A DNA stretch of 64,000 bases from Vandiemenella viatica (GCA_031002005.1 CM061918.1:58347478-58411477), one strand, 5' to 3'. Positions 49,681 to 61,074 are shown, counted from the stretch's first letter. Translations and numbers: made by a program. Notes: a model not told the origin generated them from the sequence alone.

Positions 49681-50085
49681 ACATTCCAACCTCTACGTCC
49701 TAAATTATCTTCTTCATATACTCTAATCTTTGTCTTCTTTTACAGTTCTATCCTTTAACAGTTCCTTCCACTAGCAAATTAAACAATCCCACGTGCCTTA
49801 AAACCCGGCCGCCATCCTATTACTTCTTTCTTTGAGACGCTTTCACAAACTTCTTTCCTCATTCATAATTTCGAATAAATAAGTTCATTTCGTACTTTAT
49901 CCATCCACTTAATATCCAATATCCTTCTGTAGCACCCCATTTCAAATGCTTAGATTTTCTCTCTTCCTGGTATTTCTTAAATGCATGCTTCACTACTATA
50001 AATTTATGTGCTCCATACATACAGTTTTTCTACAGTAGTCTCCTTTTCCCATTCCTGCTTCGGACATCAGTTGTACAGCGGAATT
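49681..50085 (-). pseudogene. LINE-A remnant, duplicated block copy 2
   Basis: Partner of 16840-17235 with the same landmarks (TTCCTTCCACTAGCAAATTAA, CTGTAGCACCCCATTTC) and small private indels. No open frame. Confidence 0.8.
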
Positions 50086-50407
50086 AACTTAATTTTACTG
50101 TTGCATCTAATCCTATTTTTCTCTTCAAACTACTGTAATTGCAATCCTTTCCCCTGCTTTTCATGATTTCAATGGGATACATCTTACTTTTTTTGTAATT
50201 ATTAATCACTTCCCTTGATAATTTATTCAAATCCTTGACTTCCTTACGTACGATAGAAAATTTTCGCACACCGTTATTCCTGAAATTGAGAGCTAACTTG
50301 TGGTCATGGTTATCTTTTCCCTCCCTAGCACCACCCTTGATTATTCCTCCAATATCTTTCAACTTCTCATCACCAACATAATTGTAACCTTTCGTGAGCC
50401 TATACAA
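50084..50407 (-). pseudogene. LINE-B C-terminal fragment, copy 2
   Basis: A 107-codon open frame whose first part (KDNHDHKLALNFRNNGVRKF, KEVKDLNKLSREVI) equals 17557-17333. It continues KKSKMYPIEIMKSRGKD where copy 1 has a frameshift. Confidence 0.6.
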
Positions 50408-50502
50408 AATAGAAAAACGTTACACTCCTTGATTTCGCTTGTTGATTCACTCTTTTAATCACATAAATCATATGCGATCGTAGGCTTTCCCAGCGAATAA
50501 AT

Positions 50503-50721
50503 GACGACAAATCTTCTCGGGTTTGCAGCCGGATTTTATTAAAAAGCGACAAGCTTTCGGCAACTAGCTCAGCAGCCATCATCAGGTCAATTATGTACCT
50601 GGTATTCGTAATGTCAAGATCGCCGGTACATAATTGACCTGATGATGGCTGCTGTGCTAGTAGCCGAAAGCTTGTCGCTTTTTAATAAAATCCGGCTTCA
50701 AATCTGAAAAGATTTGTTGTC
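50503..50721. mobile_element. Fold-back element FB1, copy 2
   Basis: Partner of 17655-17873. Both arms are still nearly perfect inverted repeats. Differences from copy 1 are few (for example CTGTGCTAGTAG instead of CTGAGCTAGTAG in the right arm hairpin loop), leaving the CTGATGAT/GAAA box and the GGCTGCT/AGTAGCC stem intact. Confidence 0.85.
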
Positions 50722-51410
50722 ATATAAAACATATCATCTCATTTTCTACGAAAGTGTAAAATGTTGCATGTGATACATTAAATCCGTATTTTCATTTTTG
50801 TAAAATTCGAAATGCATATGTTCAACCGTTTGGTTTCCTGTAGTGGGTAACTAAACAAAATTATTTCTAATGTAAGTATACAGAGAAGATATGAAAGCTG
50901 CGAAAATAGTGATCTGGATGTTGATGAAATAATAAATGGGTACAAGAGAGCCATACCTGGTGTCCGGATACTACTACACAGGAAATTCCGGGGAGATATA
51001 ATTAGCGTGATTTGCAGTTGCCATTCCCAATGTGACTGAATGTGCGGAAAACAGTGACGGTTTATGTGTTGTGGATGAGAGAGCAAAGAAGAGGAAGTTC
51101 AAAAACAGTATACTATTCCCAAAGACACGTATCGGGCCGCTAAGTTTAATGTCTGCATGCCACAGACGATTTACTACGAGCATTGTCTTACGTCATATAC
51201 GCTTTGGAGAGGTTTCGGATTTAGCCCAGATCTGTAGCGCACGACATGGTGATTAGGAATAATGTACCGTCTCCTCTTACCCTGCTTACTAAGTACCAGA
51301 TGGTAAAAATTGGTTCCAGCACCGGGTCTTGTACCAGATGACTCCATCTCGAGCACCACGCACTGCCTTAGAGAACTCAGTCAAAATTTCATCAAACGTT
51401 TTTCGATCAA

Positions 51411-52235
51411 TTTATCGCTGTCAGTTAAGATACCATTCATCATTCTAATGAATGATTTCGTTGATGGTTGCTTGCAAGTGACACAATGGTATATAATAGG
51501 ATCAAAATAGCAAAAGACTGAACAGCTGCCGGGTGACCTTGATAGAATACCTGACTGGGTAAGTCAACATGGAATGAAGATAATGCCAATAACAGTTAGC
51601 TTACTATGTACACAGATAAAAAACTAAAGATTGTTTATGACTGTAGGGTGGGACAGATTTGCTCGTTAAAGGTTAGAAGTGTAAATATCTTGGCATAATG
51701 TTTGATATTGAACTCAACTGGATACAATACATTGGGCAGGTGGTAGGAAAAGTTTACAGTATCCTTCATTTACTGGAGAGGGTGACGAAAGGATGTACCA
51801 GGGAAATGGGCTACTAAACTTTGGTCAGACCATTTCTTAAATATAGTGGTGCAGTTTGGGATCCATATTTTTGGACACCAAATTACAGCAGTTAGAGGAT
51901 GTATAAAGGAGAACAGCCAGATTTGTTTTTGGAAATTACCACAGGACCCAGTCAGTAACTGATATGATAAAGGGGCTGGATTGGAGACACTTAAAGACAG
52001 GAGGAGGGTGAAGAGATTGCTGGGAATGTACAAGGCGTATATTGGTAATGGGGCTTGAAGGATGTTGATCGAAGGATTTGGAGTAGTGCATGGAAGAGAA
52101 AAGATGACCGTGACCACAAACAGGAACGCGATATCAGGCATAAGTAGACAAATTTTCTTTTGTGGTAAGGATGTTAGGGATTGGAATAAATTAACCAGGG
52201 AAATGATGAATAATTTACCAAAAACGCTGAAGTGA
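51411..52235 (+). pseudogene. LINE-B reverse transcriptase, copy 2, without the internal deletion
   Basis: Includes the part missing from copy 1: after DGCLQVT comes QTEQLPGDLDRIPDWVSQHG-like text (51510-51570), the segment LxxDLDRLxxWxxxxxMK that lies between the active site and the YLGV motif in these reverse transcriptases. It is followed by the YLGIMFD block, LVRPFLKYSGAVWDP and WNKLTREMM. Stops are shared with copy 1, so the element was dead before duplication. Confidence 0.82.
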
Positions 52236-52411
52236 TGAAAAATTAAAATTCGTAAATCACAAAAGTGGATGGTGGAATAATTTTAACACTCGAAGAATGT
52301 AAGACAATTAAAAAAAATACTGAGAAAGGGAAATTACCACCGTAGCATGCGCTCCATCAGAAATAGTCATTCAATGCAATGATGAGCGAACAATTCACAT
52401 ATCTTTTTTTT

Positions 52412-52627
52412 TTTTTACTTATTGCTTTACGCTTCGTCGACGGCTAAGGTCATTTATAGAGGCGGGATGGGACTGGGGACAAGAAACGGGAAGGAATTTG
52501 GCCATGGCCTTTATGAAGGAAGCCTCCCGGCATTCGCCTGGAGTGATTTGGGGAAACCATCGAAAACCCAAATCTGAATGCCCGGACGGGGATTCGAAGC
52601 CACGTCCTCCTAAATGCGAGGGCAGAA
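52412..52627 (-). mobile_element. SINE-A, copy 2 partner of 19390-19613
   Basis: Same truncated head and same AATTCACATATC flanking repeats; only one or two base changes from copy 1. Confidence 0.85.
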
Positions 52628-53292
52628 CGAATTCACATATCGGGAAGCGAGGAGGGAGTACAACGCTGTTTACAACAAAAGATTAATTTTTTGATTATCG
52701 ATACCATGATTGGAAATTGAAAGGAATTGAAACTTCTCGAGTAATTAGACCAGTCTGAATGAAACACAAAAAGCGTCCGGACTCTGGAGGCAACAGTCCC
52801 GGATGATCCCGGAATAGCTGCGCTGTCTCCCTCGGGAAGCCAGCTGACTGGCGTACGGAAAAACCAACCGGGTGCCCATAACAGCTGACCTCAACGATAT
52901 ATTTAACACGCAGACCGTCTGCTGTAAACACAGATTGGTTTGTGTCAACACAGCAGCTGCTCAGTACAGGATGGTGTACTCCATATAGTCAGACAGCTTC
53001 TATAAACACCACTCTCCCAGAAGCTAGCCACTGCTGCTGACTTTGCTAGTTCTACTTCTGACGTGAACTTTCCAGAATGATTCCTTTGCGTTTCACTAAT
53101 CATTTAAAACTATATTATTGGCTCTTGTTTATCGTGTAATGAGCTATAAATCTGGTCCTTAATGTAGCAACATTGCAGCTGCGATTGTTTGTAGGGAAGC
53201 TACTGAGCTTAGTAAAAAGTGTAGCCGTATGGTATTGTTCGCCGCGATGTCCCCCGGTTCGGTCGCCACGTAGTTCGCATCTGTCGTGGGAA

Positions 53293-53368
53293 CCGTAACT
53301 TAAAAGGGAACCTACAGTTTAACGCTGGATACGAACCACGGAGCATCTAGCGTCCTTTGACATCTGAC
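53293..53368 (-). mobile_element. SINE-B fragment, copy 2
   Basis: Holds the TTTAACGCTGGATACGAACC and CTACAGTTTAA marks but is cut at GACATCTGACA; the head present in copy 1 (20370-20528) is gone. The sequence continues directly into the LINE-D upstream region. Confidence 0.7.
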
Positions 53369-53436
53369 ACACCTTTAGTTGGGATTAAGTTAAAATAAAA
53401 TAAACTAGAATACATAAAATGGAAAGAGCATTTCAT

Positions 53437-54005
53437 TATTTTATTATTATTTATTCACAAATAGCCTGTGGCTAATACATTTAATAAAATTATATGTACA
53501 CTATATAATAACAAAAACAAAACAAACAAAAAGTACTACAATATAATAATTTTTACAAAGCCACACAGCTTTCCAGCCATGAACCTACTTTTTCTCTAAA
53601 TCTTCCAACAGATACAGAATCCTTTATTTATTGCGGTAATTTATTATATATAACTATTCCTTTATAAAAAAAAAAAACAGTCTTTTGTGCCTTAGCACCT
53701 TGTTTATGAGTCACATGAAAATTATTAACCTGTCTATTCCTATAATTATGAACATCACAATTTTTTTGTACCAATCTGCTTAGATACTTGGGTAAGACAT
53801 TATTTTGCAGTCTAAATATAAATTTTAACACATCTCTTACTATTTCTTTTTCAATATATAAATAACCCAACATTTTAAACATATTGCTTACATTTTCTGT
53901 GCGTGTTTTATTTAAAACTGCTCTGATTCCCTTATTAATATTTGTTTGCAATTTACTGATTTCTGTCTTACTTGCCATTTTAAGCACTGTGGAGCAGTAT
54001 CTTAT
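53437..54005 (-). mobile_element. LINE-C insertion, 5'-truncated, private to copy 2
   Basis: A 569-bp insertion on the minus strand flanked by ATTTCAT (53430-53436 and 54006-54012). Copy 1 has the empty site (GAGCATTTCATGTGAG at 20575). The 3' end is TATTAGCCACAGGCTATTTG then an AATAAATAATAATA tail. Confidence 0.9.
53628..53987 (-). pseudogene. LINE-C reverse transcriptase C-terminus, open frame
   Basis: 119 codons: LQTNINKGIRAVLNKTRTEN, VSNMFKMLGYLYIEKEIVRD, VLKFIFRLQNNVLPKYLSRL, NYRNRQVNNFHV and AKAQKTVFFFYKGIVIYNKLP. It fits the reverse-transcriptase tail of CR1/Jockey-like LINEs (Q...R.I......FK.L..L........F........P...........Y..R......P.....G..S....G...WN.LP). The end carries a stop. 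An open frame in a truncated copy indicates a recent insertion. Confidence 0.8.
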
Positions 54006-54884
54006 ATTTCATGTGACAAAGAAAGTATATGACAAAAAAATCCTTATCATGGAACACAAAACTAAGGCACTATCAAGCAGTGGTTAGACCAGAACGTTGT
54101 ATTCGACAGAAATGCTTAGGCTAACAAGATATGGGGATCTTGCAAAACTGGAAATAGTAGAAAGAAGAGTCTTGGGAAAAATACTGGGACCTAAACGTAA
54201 TAGTAATGCTGAATACAAATTAAGAAGAAACAGAGAATTATATTCGAAAATAGATAAATTAACAGTTATAATGAGGATAAGAAGACTGCAATTTTACGGT
54301 AACATATAAAGAATGGATAAGAATCGACTAACAAAACTGATCTTCACCTTACTAAACAAATACTAACACTAATACAAATCCAAAACCATATGGTTCACTG
54401 AAATTGAAAAGGACATGAAAAATGCTGGAGTGAAAACAGATATAATAGACAACAGTACACTTTATAGAGAAGTAATTAAAAAGGCACGTTTTCAGGAAAG
54501 ACAGAAATACATAAAGGGAAGGAAACGAACCCAGGAAGAAAAGGAACAACACTCTCAAAGAATAAAGGAAGTTGGAAAGCAAAGAAAATTAAATACAAAG
54601 AAACATAGCCAAATTTGATTTATCGTACTCTCCAAATGAGTTATTCCGAAGAACAAGAAAATAACTGCCGTGCGGTGCTGTCAGTATCGCAACAAAAAGT
54701 GTTGTGTAATATTGGATCGTTGATTAAAACCTAACTTGGTCGTTTCTTTTGGTTTCCGTCAGCAATCTAAATGTTGCTTATTGAACTAAGGATTATACAA
54801 TTAGAATCCGCATTTATAAAAATCCTTATCAGAATTATTAGAGTCTACCTATGGAAAAAGCGGCCATGAGCGTCACAAAATTAA

Positions 54885-55125
54885 AATATTTTTTTTTCTT
54901 CTTATTTCTTTACACCTTGTCAATGTTGATGATATTAAGAGGCGTGAGAGAACTGAGAGCAAGGAACGGAAAGTAATTGGGCCATAGCCTTTCGAAGGAA
55001 CAAGCATAGCATTTGCTGGTGTGATTTCAAGAAAACCGAAATCTGGATGGCAGGACGGGGCTTTGAAACTGCGTCCTCCCGAATGCGAGGTTAAAACGTT
55101 ACTGCTCACCCACCACGCTCAGTTT
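54885..55125 (-). mobile_element. SINE-A, copy 2 partner of 21448-21690
   Basis: Same order and same eroded B box (GGGGCTTTGAAAC). Shorter CTT tail than copy 1. Confidence 0.8.
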
Positions 55126-55477
55126 GTGAGAAAGGGCAAACTCAACCAGGTGAGGCAAGGTAAGGTCAGCGTTGACGACCAGGACGTAGACTCCGCACAG
55201 TGCGGCCGGTCGATACCAGCTGGCGACGCTGGTGACGTCACACCCTCTCCCCACAGCAGCCTGTTCCCCCAGGGACAGGAATCCCTAGCATATTGAATAC
55301 AGGTGAAACGATAGCTGACAGAGCCACCGAGTGGATGAAATGGAAAGTCTGGCTCAGTAAATCACACAGCCACATTGCCGAGACTTCAGCAGGTGAAACC
55401 GTATTGTTCCCGCTGGGCGACAGGTGGCTACGGAAAATATATGTCCACTCAGAACAAAACTCAGACAGCCAACAGAG

Positions 55478-55692
55478 ACGGCAGCGTAATAGCTAGCGCA
55501 CTTGCTTGACGTGCAGACACCGGAGGTCTGACTAGATTGAAAGATCCCCGGTTCGAATCCCGGGGTTGACTGGGGTTTTTAAAGACCTTCAGGTCTACCA
55601 CAGCTAGCTGTGTAATATGGAGTAGGTTCGAATTCCACGTTAAACTGTAGGTCCCCAAAAACCCGGTAGGATTGCCGATAAAAACCTTGTTA
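55478..55692 (+). mobile_element. SINE-B, copy 2 partner of 22045-22255
   Basis: B box GGTTCGAATCCC within CCCCGG...CCGGGG. An extra ATTGAAAG lies before it compared with copy 1. Family mark GTTAAACTGTAGGTCCCC present. Confidence 0.8.
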
Positions 55693-56087
55693 TCTGGTCA
55701 ATTCGACCATATGAGTCTCTATTTTTACCGTTTCAAATCCTGGCTGAGGGATGGATGATTTCAATTACGAATTATGCTTCTCATTTGATGTCTACTGTGG
55801 ATTAATAAACTGCATGGAAGGAAAACTCATACGGGTATGAATCCAGTTGGCGAGTTGACTAGATTCGAAAAATAGGCTAATACTTCACCTAATTATCTAT
55901 TTTACTAAAAAAAGTATTATTTTTCAATAATTCGAACATTAAGTAATTTGCATTTTTAAAAACGAATTTAAATTTAGCTCGAAAACGCTCAAGACTGTGA
56001 TGGCATCTTGAATGACGTCACGCCACCCGGAACAAAACAAAACAGTCGTGTATGTACATGGCAGGTGTTAGTTTTCTTTAATTAAAA

Positions 56088-56321
56088 ATGAATTTCACGT
56101 ATTATAAGTGCTTTGCAGTACCCCAGTGGAAAAGCACAACAATAAAAACGCCAAACAAGTTATTTATATATGTTCCAAACAATGAAGAAATACTGAAAAA
56201 ATGGTTAAAACTTGCAAGAAGGGAGGATGCTTATAGTTTATCTGCAGATTCAAGAATCTATTTTTGTGAAGATCATTTTGTGTTTGCGCACAATATTTTT
56301 CTAACTCTAAAGCAAAACTGA
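56088..56321 (+). pseudogene. THAP-like exon, copy 2 (frame open, splice donor lost)
   Basis: MNFTYYKCFAVPQWKSTTIK, KLFIYVPNNEEILKKWLKLA, SLSADSRIYFCEDHF. There is no nonsense codon: Leu51 stands where copy 1 has TAA, and VP replaces VA in the conserved FxxVP. But a 7-base deletion removes GATGTAA of the donor, so EDHF runs on into VFAHNIFLTL and a stop. Each duplicate has thus lost a different part. Confidence 0.65.
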
Positions 56322-56544
56322 TGAATTTTGCACAACCACTACTTTTCATGTATTGAAAACATAATAAGGTATGAGTTGAGGTAGTTTTGGTTTTATGATT
56401 TAAAATGTTTCTTTAGTGTTACGTTTAATATAAAAACACACTCTGGCAGCACTATCATTACCGTGGTGCCACAATCTGATGATAGATTCTTATGCAGCTC
56501 GATGAAACAAATCGAAAATAGAGAATATATTTTTATATTTTTAA

Positions 56545-56865
56545 AAAATATCTCTCTTGGCTCTCAAGATACTTTAACTGAAAGGTGATGTTGTTAGGCT
56601 GATATGAAGCTTACAGTACATTGGAAAATGGCAGTGTCACAGGTTTAAAATTTGCTACACCTCTTTTTGAGGATATACTTTTCTATAAAAGGTGTATATA
56701 CAAGCAAAAAGAAACATACCTTAGAAGTGATGCAACTGAAAAGTTAGGATACGGCACAGAATTAATAGCACCGAACAACCATACCCAATGACATTATTCA
56801 CGCCAAAGATAGTACCAAATCACGTTTTGTTCAAGATATCTCGCGAACCAAGCGATATAGCAAAA
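56545..56865. repeat. Inverted-repeat structure, copy 2 partner of 23095-23420
   Basis: Arms around AAGATACTTTAACTGAAAGG and GTTCAAGATATCTCGCGAACC, more diverged than in copy 1. Confidence 0.5.
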
Positions 56866-57599
56866 AATAAATAGTCATTCCATTTGAAGCTCTTGAGGTC
56901 TTTAAATTAAGTTTAGTACTTGCTTATACTAGGCAAATGTACCTGAAAAACCAGTATCAATTAATTTACAAAACGTATGTCTAAGCAGTAGGCCATTGTT
57001 TACGAAACTGAAATAATGCTATTTAAGCTTATAATGTATATTTAAGACTTGTATATTCTTACAACGAAGTTTTAACATTGCGGAATTCCGATGAGTAAAA
57101 ATCGACGCGAAAAATCTGCCAAGTGTTACGGTGCCAATTTTGGGTAAATAGCTACTGTTTGCTTTGCTAAATCCTGGTCCCGTAGGGAATTACACTTGTC
57201 TTTCAGCACATAACTGAGAACAACTGTATTAACGTGACAAAAGTTGTTACAAACGAATAATTTACCGACTAACCGGTTCTGTTCCACGAAAATGTCAACA
57301 ACTACTTTGGCGTTTCGGGTGGCGTGACGTAATGCTTTCTCACTGGCGTTCGCGGTCACGTGACCGAATGCCCGATTTTGTAGAATTTATATTCTAAAAA
57401 TTTTGTAATAAATAGTTTTGTTTTTGTTATTTCCTTAGCATGATTAATCATTAAAAACTGCTAAGCATCCGACATATTCTTAGTGGACCCAAGCCTATTT
57501 ACATATAAAGCTGCAAATGGATAAGTGCACATAAGCGTTTGGGAATGTTTTCTGAGCTTAATAAAATTATGTAGGCCATTTTTACGCAGTTGCTCAGCA

Positions 57600-58175
57600 A
57601 AGTAAATGTTAAAAAAAACGCCAATGCATCTGTTTTTATATGCCTTAATGTCCTACGTGTGTTGCCTCTCATGAAGGTATCATCAGGGACGAATCTATTT
57701 CGAAATTTTACTTTTAGTTTACAAACTTATTATAAAATGTTTAACATAATTCTAAACTGAAACGTTTTATGAATGTTTACAACTTACTATTTACAATGAT
57801 CTCAGGGTTCGAAAGCACACATCTCTGTTTTTTCTAAAAGCTCGTTACCGCTAAAGCCATTTGTCTTAGCTGTTGCACGCTGGATGTAAAAATTACGTTT
57901 ATTACTACTCACTTGTTTACGGTGGCCATCTTATTACTTTACTTTCAAGGTTGACAGCGCCAGATTTGAGAACACCAACGTAAACAGTAAGTTGTAAAGA
58001 ATCAGAATATGTTTCAATTTAGAATTATGTTAAACAGTATGTAATAAGTTTGAAATCTAAATGTAAAATTTCAACATAGATTTGTCACCGATGTTGCCTC
58101 GATGAGAGGCGAAACGCGTACGGAATTAAAGCATAAAAAAGTTGTATTAACGTTATTCTTAACATTTAATTTTTC
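57600..58175. mobile_element. Fold-back element FB2, copy 2, without the hAT-like insertion
   Basis: Right arm TCACCGATGTTGCCTCGATG, AGAGGCGAAACGCGTACGG keeps the GCCTC/GAGGC hairpin and GAAA, but the box before it is CCGATGTT. Left arm (57610-57740) is more eroded. The centre is shorter than in copy 1 and lacks the GGGGTGGCCAAC insertion. Confidence 0.65.
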
Positions 58176-58803
58176 GAGCTTGATTGTGAATGTTAACATA
58201 GTAATAAATATTCGATTCCCATTCCCAGCAGTATTAAGCTCGGGAACTGAATCGCTGTTAGTGTATTGGTATGCTTTAACTTTTGTATCAGAAACGTTTT
58301 CATACAGTTACTTTGAGTCACTGTGCTTCGGATTACGTTGTGCATGTGACCAGCGAGACCGACAGTAGTTATGTAAGGACGCAATATCCGCCGCGCCCAG
58401 CTATCTCTAATTGCCACAATTAGCAGAAGCTTCACTTAACGGCTTCACGCGTCGGGTCATTAAACGGTTTACTGTCGTCAGCAAGAAAACTGGGAAGTTA
58501 TATTAGGGGCTGATACGCTGCTGTCAGCACCTTACTTCACGGCAAAAAACCTCGATTATATACGTCAATTTCATAGTGCGAATTTATTTATTTTTTAATC
58601 AAAGTAAAACTCTCTCCCAGTTCTATCTGAAACATTAAAGAATAATTACGTCGTTTTTCAAGCAATATTCGATATAAACTGACTCCAGTCGTCTCGTTGC
58701 TCCAAGGAACTGGTTTTCCCGCTAACTTCCACTCAATTTTGTAACAACCACTAGTAGAGCATTTATCGATCGTAAGAGACAATACTTCCCCCCCCCCCCC
58801 CCC

Positions 58804-60162
58804 CCCCCCCCTATGGCTTTGCGCCTTTTCGACGTTGAGGTCACTGGAGGCGGGAAAGGACTGGGATGGAATTCGGCCATGCCATTTAGAAGGAAGCATC
58901 AAGTTTTTTTTATTGTTATTTTAGGGCGCGTCGACAGCGGGGTCATTGGCGCCCTAACAATTACCAGTTAAAACTGTGGCTTAAGAAAGTTCTAAAATAC
59001 TTTCTGCATGGTCGACTGTAAAGGGGTCGGCCATACAGACAGCAAATAAAATAAATTATAAAATCAGACGTGGCTATAAAATGGCCACCGGTACTTTAGT
59101 CCGTATAACACTTGGATGGCTGTAAAGGGGCCAAGCAGGTTCACCAAAGTATTAAAAACACTCGTCTCGCTGGCTGTATAATGGTCAGCGAGACGGATTA
59201 TAACCATGTAAAAAATATACACAATACACATGGATGAGTGGCTGTAAATAGGCCACCCATCCATCTTAAAACTAGGCCGACCTGCCTAAAATTTTAGGAA
59301 CTAGACCAGCCAATACGCAAAACTTTAAAACACTCGCCACACTGCTGGTCTCATTGTTTAAAATAACGGCCAGATCGTTCGCCAGGCCAACGTCTGCCCT
59401 AAAGTCTAAAAAAAGAGCACAATCAACTAAAATGTGGCGCACCGTCAGAGGTACGCCACAAACATCACATTCCGGAGGGTCCTCCCGGCGGAGAAGAAAG
59501 CTATGTGTCAGAGGACAGTGCCCTATACGGAGGCGAGTCAGGAGAACCTCATCCCTCCTCGCCCGCTGGAAGGAGCTGCTCCACGGCTGAACGGTCGGTT
59601 TGACCAGCCGGAGCTTATTATGCTCTACCTCCAGCCACTGCCTCTGCCAAACGTCGGAAACAAATCTTCTCACCGCCGAGGCAAGGTCAGACTTTGGGAC
59701 CGGATCAAAGTCAATTCGGACCTTGTTGCAGGCTAACTTGGTAGCTTCATCAGCTGCCTCGTTCCCCCTGATTCCCACATGACCAGGTACCCAGCAGAAT
59801 ACGACCTCCTTTCCAGAAGATTGTAGGGATCGGAGGGTGTCCTGTATGTCCTGTACAAGACGATCTGCTGGGTACATGCTTCCCATTGCCTGGATGCGAC
59901 TTACTTTCATATGCTGGAGCGACTTTAACAAAGCATAACACTCTGCAGTGTACACGCTGCAACAGCTATTCAGTTTGTAGTTATAAGTCGCTCGAGGGAA
60001 TACCACGGAGCAGCCAACTCCGTTAGCCTGTTTAGACCCAGGAAGCATCCAGACATTCGCGTGGAGTGATTTCAGGAAACCATGAAAAACTCAAATCTGT
60101 ATACCTGGACGGGGATTCGAATGTGAGGCCAGAACGTTAACCGTTCACCCACATCGCACGGT
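58804..60162 (-). mobile_element. SINE-A split by LINE-E, copy 2
   Basis: Same nested arrangement as 25613-26998. Target-site duplications are AGGAAGCATCAAG (58891-58903) and AGGAAGCATCCAG (60040-60052), one mismatch. The SINE tail on plus is a run of 24 C (58788-58811) where copy 1 has T. Confidence 0.88.
59272..60048 (-). pseudogene. LINE-E RNase H and zinc knuckle, copy 2, catalytic Asp deleted
   Basis: A 258-codon open frame equal to 26891-26073 but lacking 14 residues: SLQHMKVSR is joined to IQAMGSMYPADR, removing SMKYIICCDSLSC with the third RNase H catalytic Asp. The rest is kept (WVPGHVGIRGNEAADEATK, where copy 1 has WVPVHVGI; CDVCGVPLTVRHILVDC knuckle). The deletion is 42 bp and in frame. 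A catalytically dead domain. Confidence 0.85.
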
Positions 60163-60299
60163 AAAATACATTAAAAAGTACTGGCTGCATCGTTTCGACA
60201 CGACGTTGCTCGGGCCTTCTCGTGTCCGTCATTGGTCCGTTTTGATGTGGATCAAATAATTATTTCTCTAAACTAAAATAAAACTAGTACTTCTGCTTC

Positions 60300-60494
60300 T
60301 TATTCTTCTGGTCCGTATCTGTTCCGGATGTCAGCAATCATCTTAGCAGGCTTATCTCTGTTAATTGAAGTAGCTCCGTAGTTGTCTTGGAGGTCCAGGT
60401 TCTCAGATTTTTTAGCCAGTAAGCTCTTCTCCTGCCAGCAGGAGAAAGCTAGCTCTATCAAGAGCGCATTCAGGACTCTGTACACGAATACCAC
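60300..60494 (-). other. Small open frame, copy 2 partner of 27130-27329
   Basis: 64 codons ending IADIRNRYGPEE. Six bases more than copy 1, in frame. No family recognised. Confidence 0.3.
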
Positions 60495-60500
60495 ATTATA

Positions 60501-60968
60501 TTGAATTCGCTAAAGAACTTTATCAATATTAAATTATTTTTAAATAGTATTAAACGTTTTGAAAAATTTACTATAAAAGTATCTTTATTTTTTTATTTTT
60601 ATATTTATATATCTATAAAACGAAAATCGTATAAACTTGAACTAGAAAAACTCAGAAACTACTTAGCAGATTTCGACGAGGTTTTCACCGTTATAAAGCT
60701 TAGAATCTCAATTCAGTTGTTTGGAATGTCTTATGTTTCTGCATTAAATAACGCTGGAGCATTAAATGAAATTCTCAATGGAACCACTAGATGTGGCATA
60801 CTTCTTACCATGTTCCATGCTTCGTACCATGGAGGAATGAATATATGGAGACGAAATAACGCTAAATCTGTGAAACCTCATATAAAAACTCGTCTCCTAC
60901 TGCACATGCGCGGCGGCCATAGGAATAACCCCAAAACATTGGACTGTTTGCACTGTGTCTGCTGCTGA
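60501..60968 (+). other. Unrecognised open frame of 155 codons, copy 2
   Basis: Reads RKSYKLELEKLRNYLADFDE, VFTVIKLRISIQLFGMSYVS, HASYHGGMNIWRRNNAKSVK and ends LDCLHCVCC. The first quarter is low-complexity (FYFYIYISIK). It is broken in copy 1. There is no domain I can name and no sign of a promoter. It could be a remnant of a transposon ORF. Confidence 0.25.
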
Positions 60969-60999
60969 GAATATTTCATTTTCTAATATATTTTCTATA

Positions 61000-61074
61000 A
61001 TGCCAAGTTATGTTGCATACGCTTGCACAAACAGACAAGATAGAAAACAACCTGGAATAACGTTTCATAATTAA
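61000..61074 (+). pseudogene. THAP-like N-terminal segment, copy 2, zinc ligand lost
   Basis: MPSYVAYACTNRQDRK, QPGITFHN then stop. Cys4 is Tyr and Gly8 is Ala compared with copy 1 (27865-27939). Confidence 0.5.

Larger units (their letters stand above)
53419..54618 (+). pseudogene. LINE-D C-terminal region, copy 2, split by LINE-C
   Basis: ATGGAAAGAGCATTTCAT (53419-53436), then a 569-bp LINE-C insertion, then GTGACAAAGAAAGTATATGAC onward. The second part reads LAKLEIVERRVLGKILGPKR (the copy 1 stop is absent here), KLTVIMRIRRLQFYG and, after further stops, the basic tail to 54618. Confidence 0.78.
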
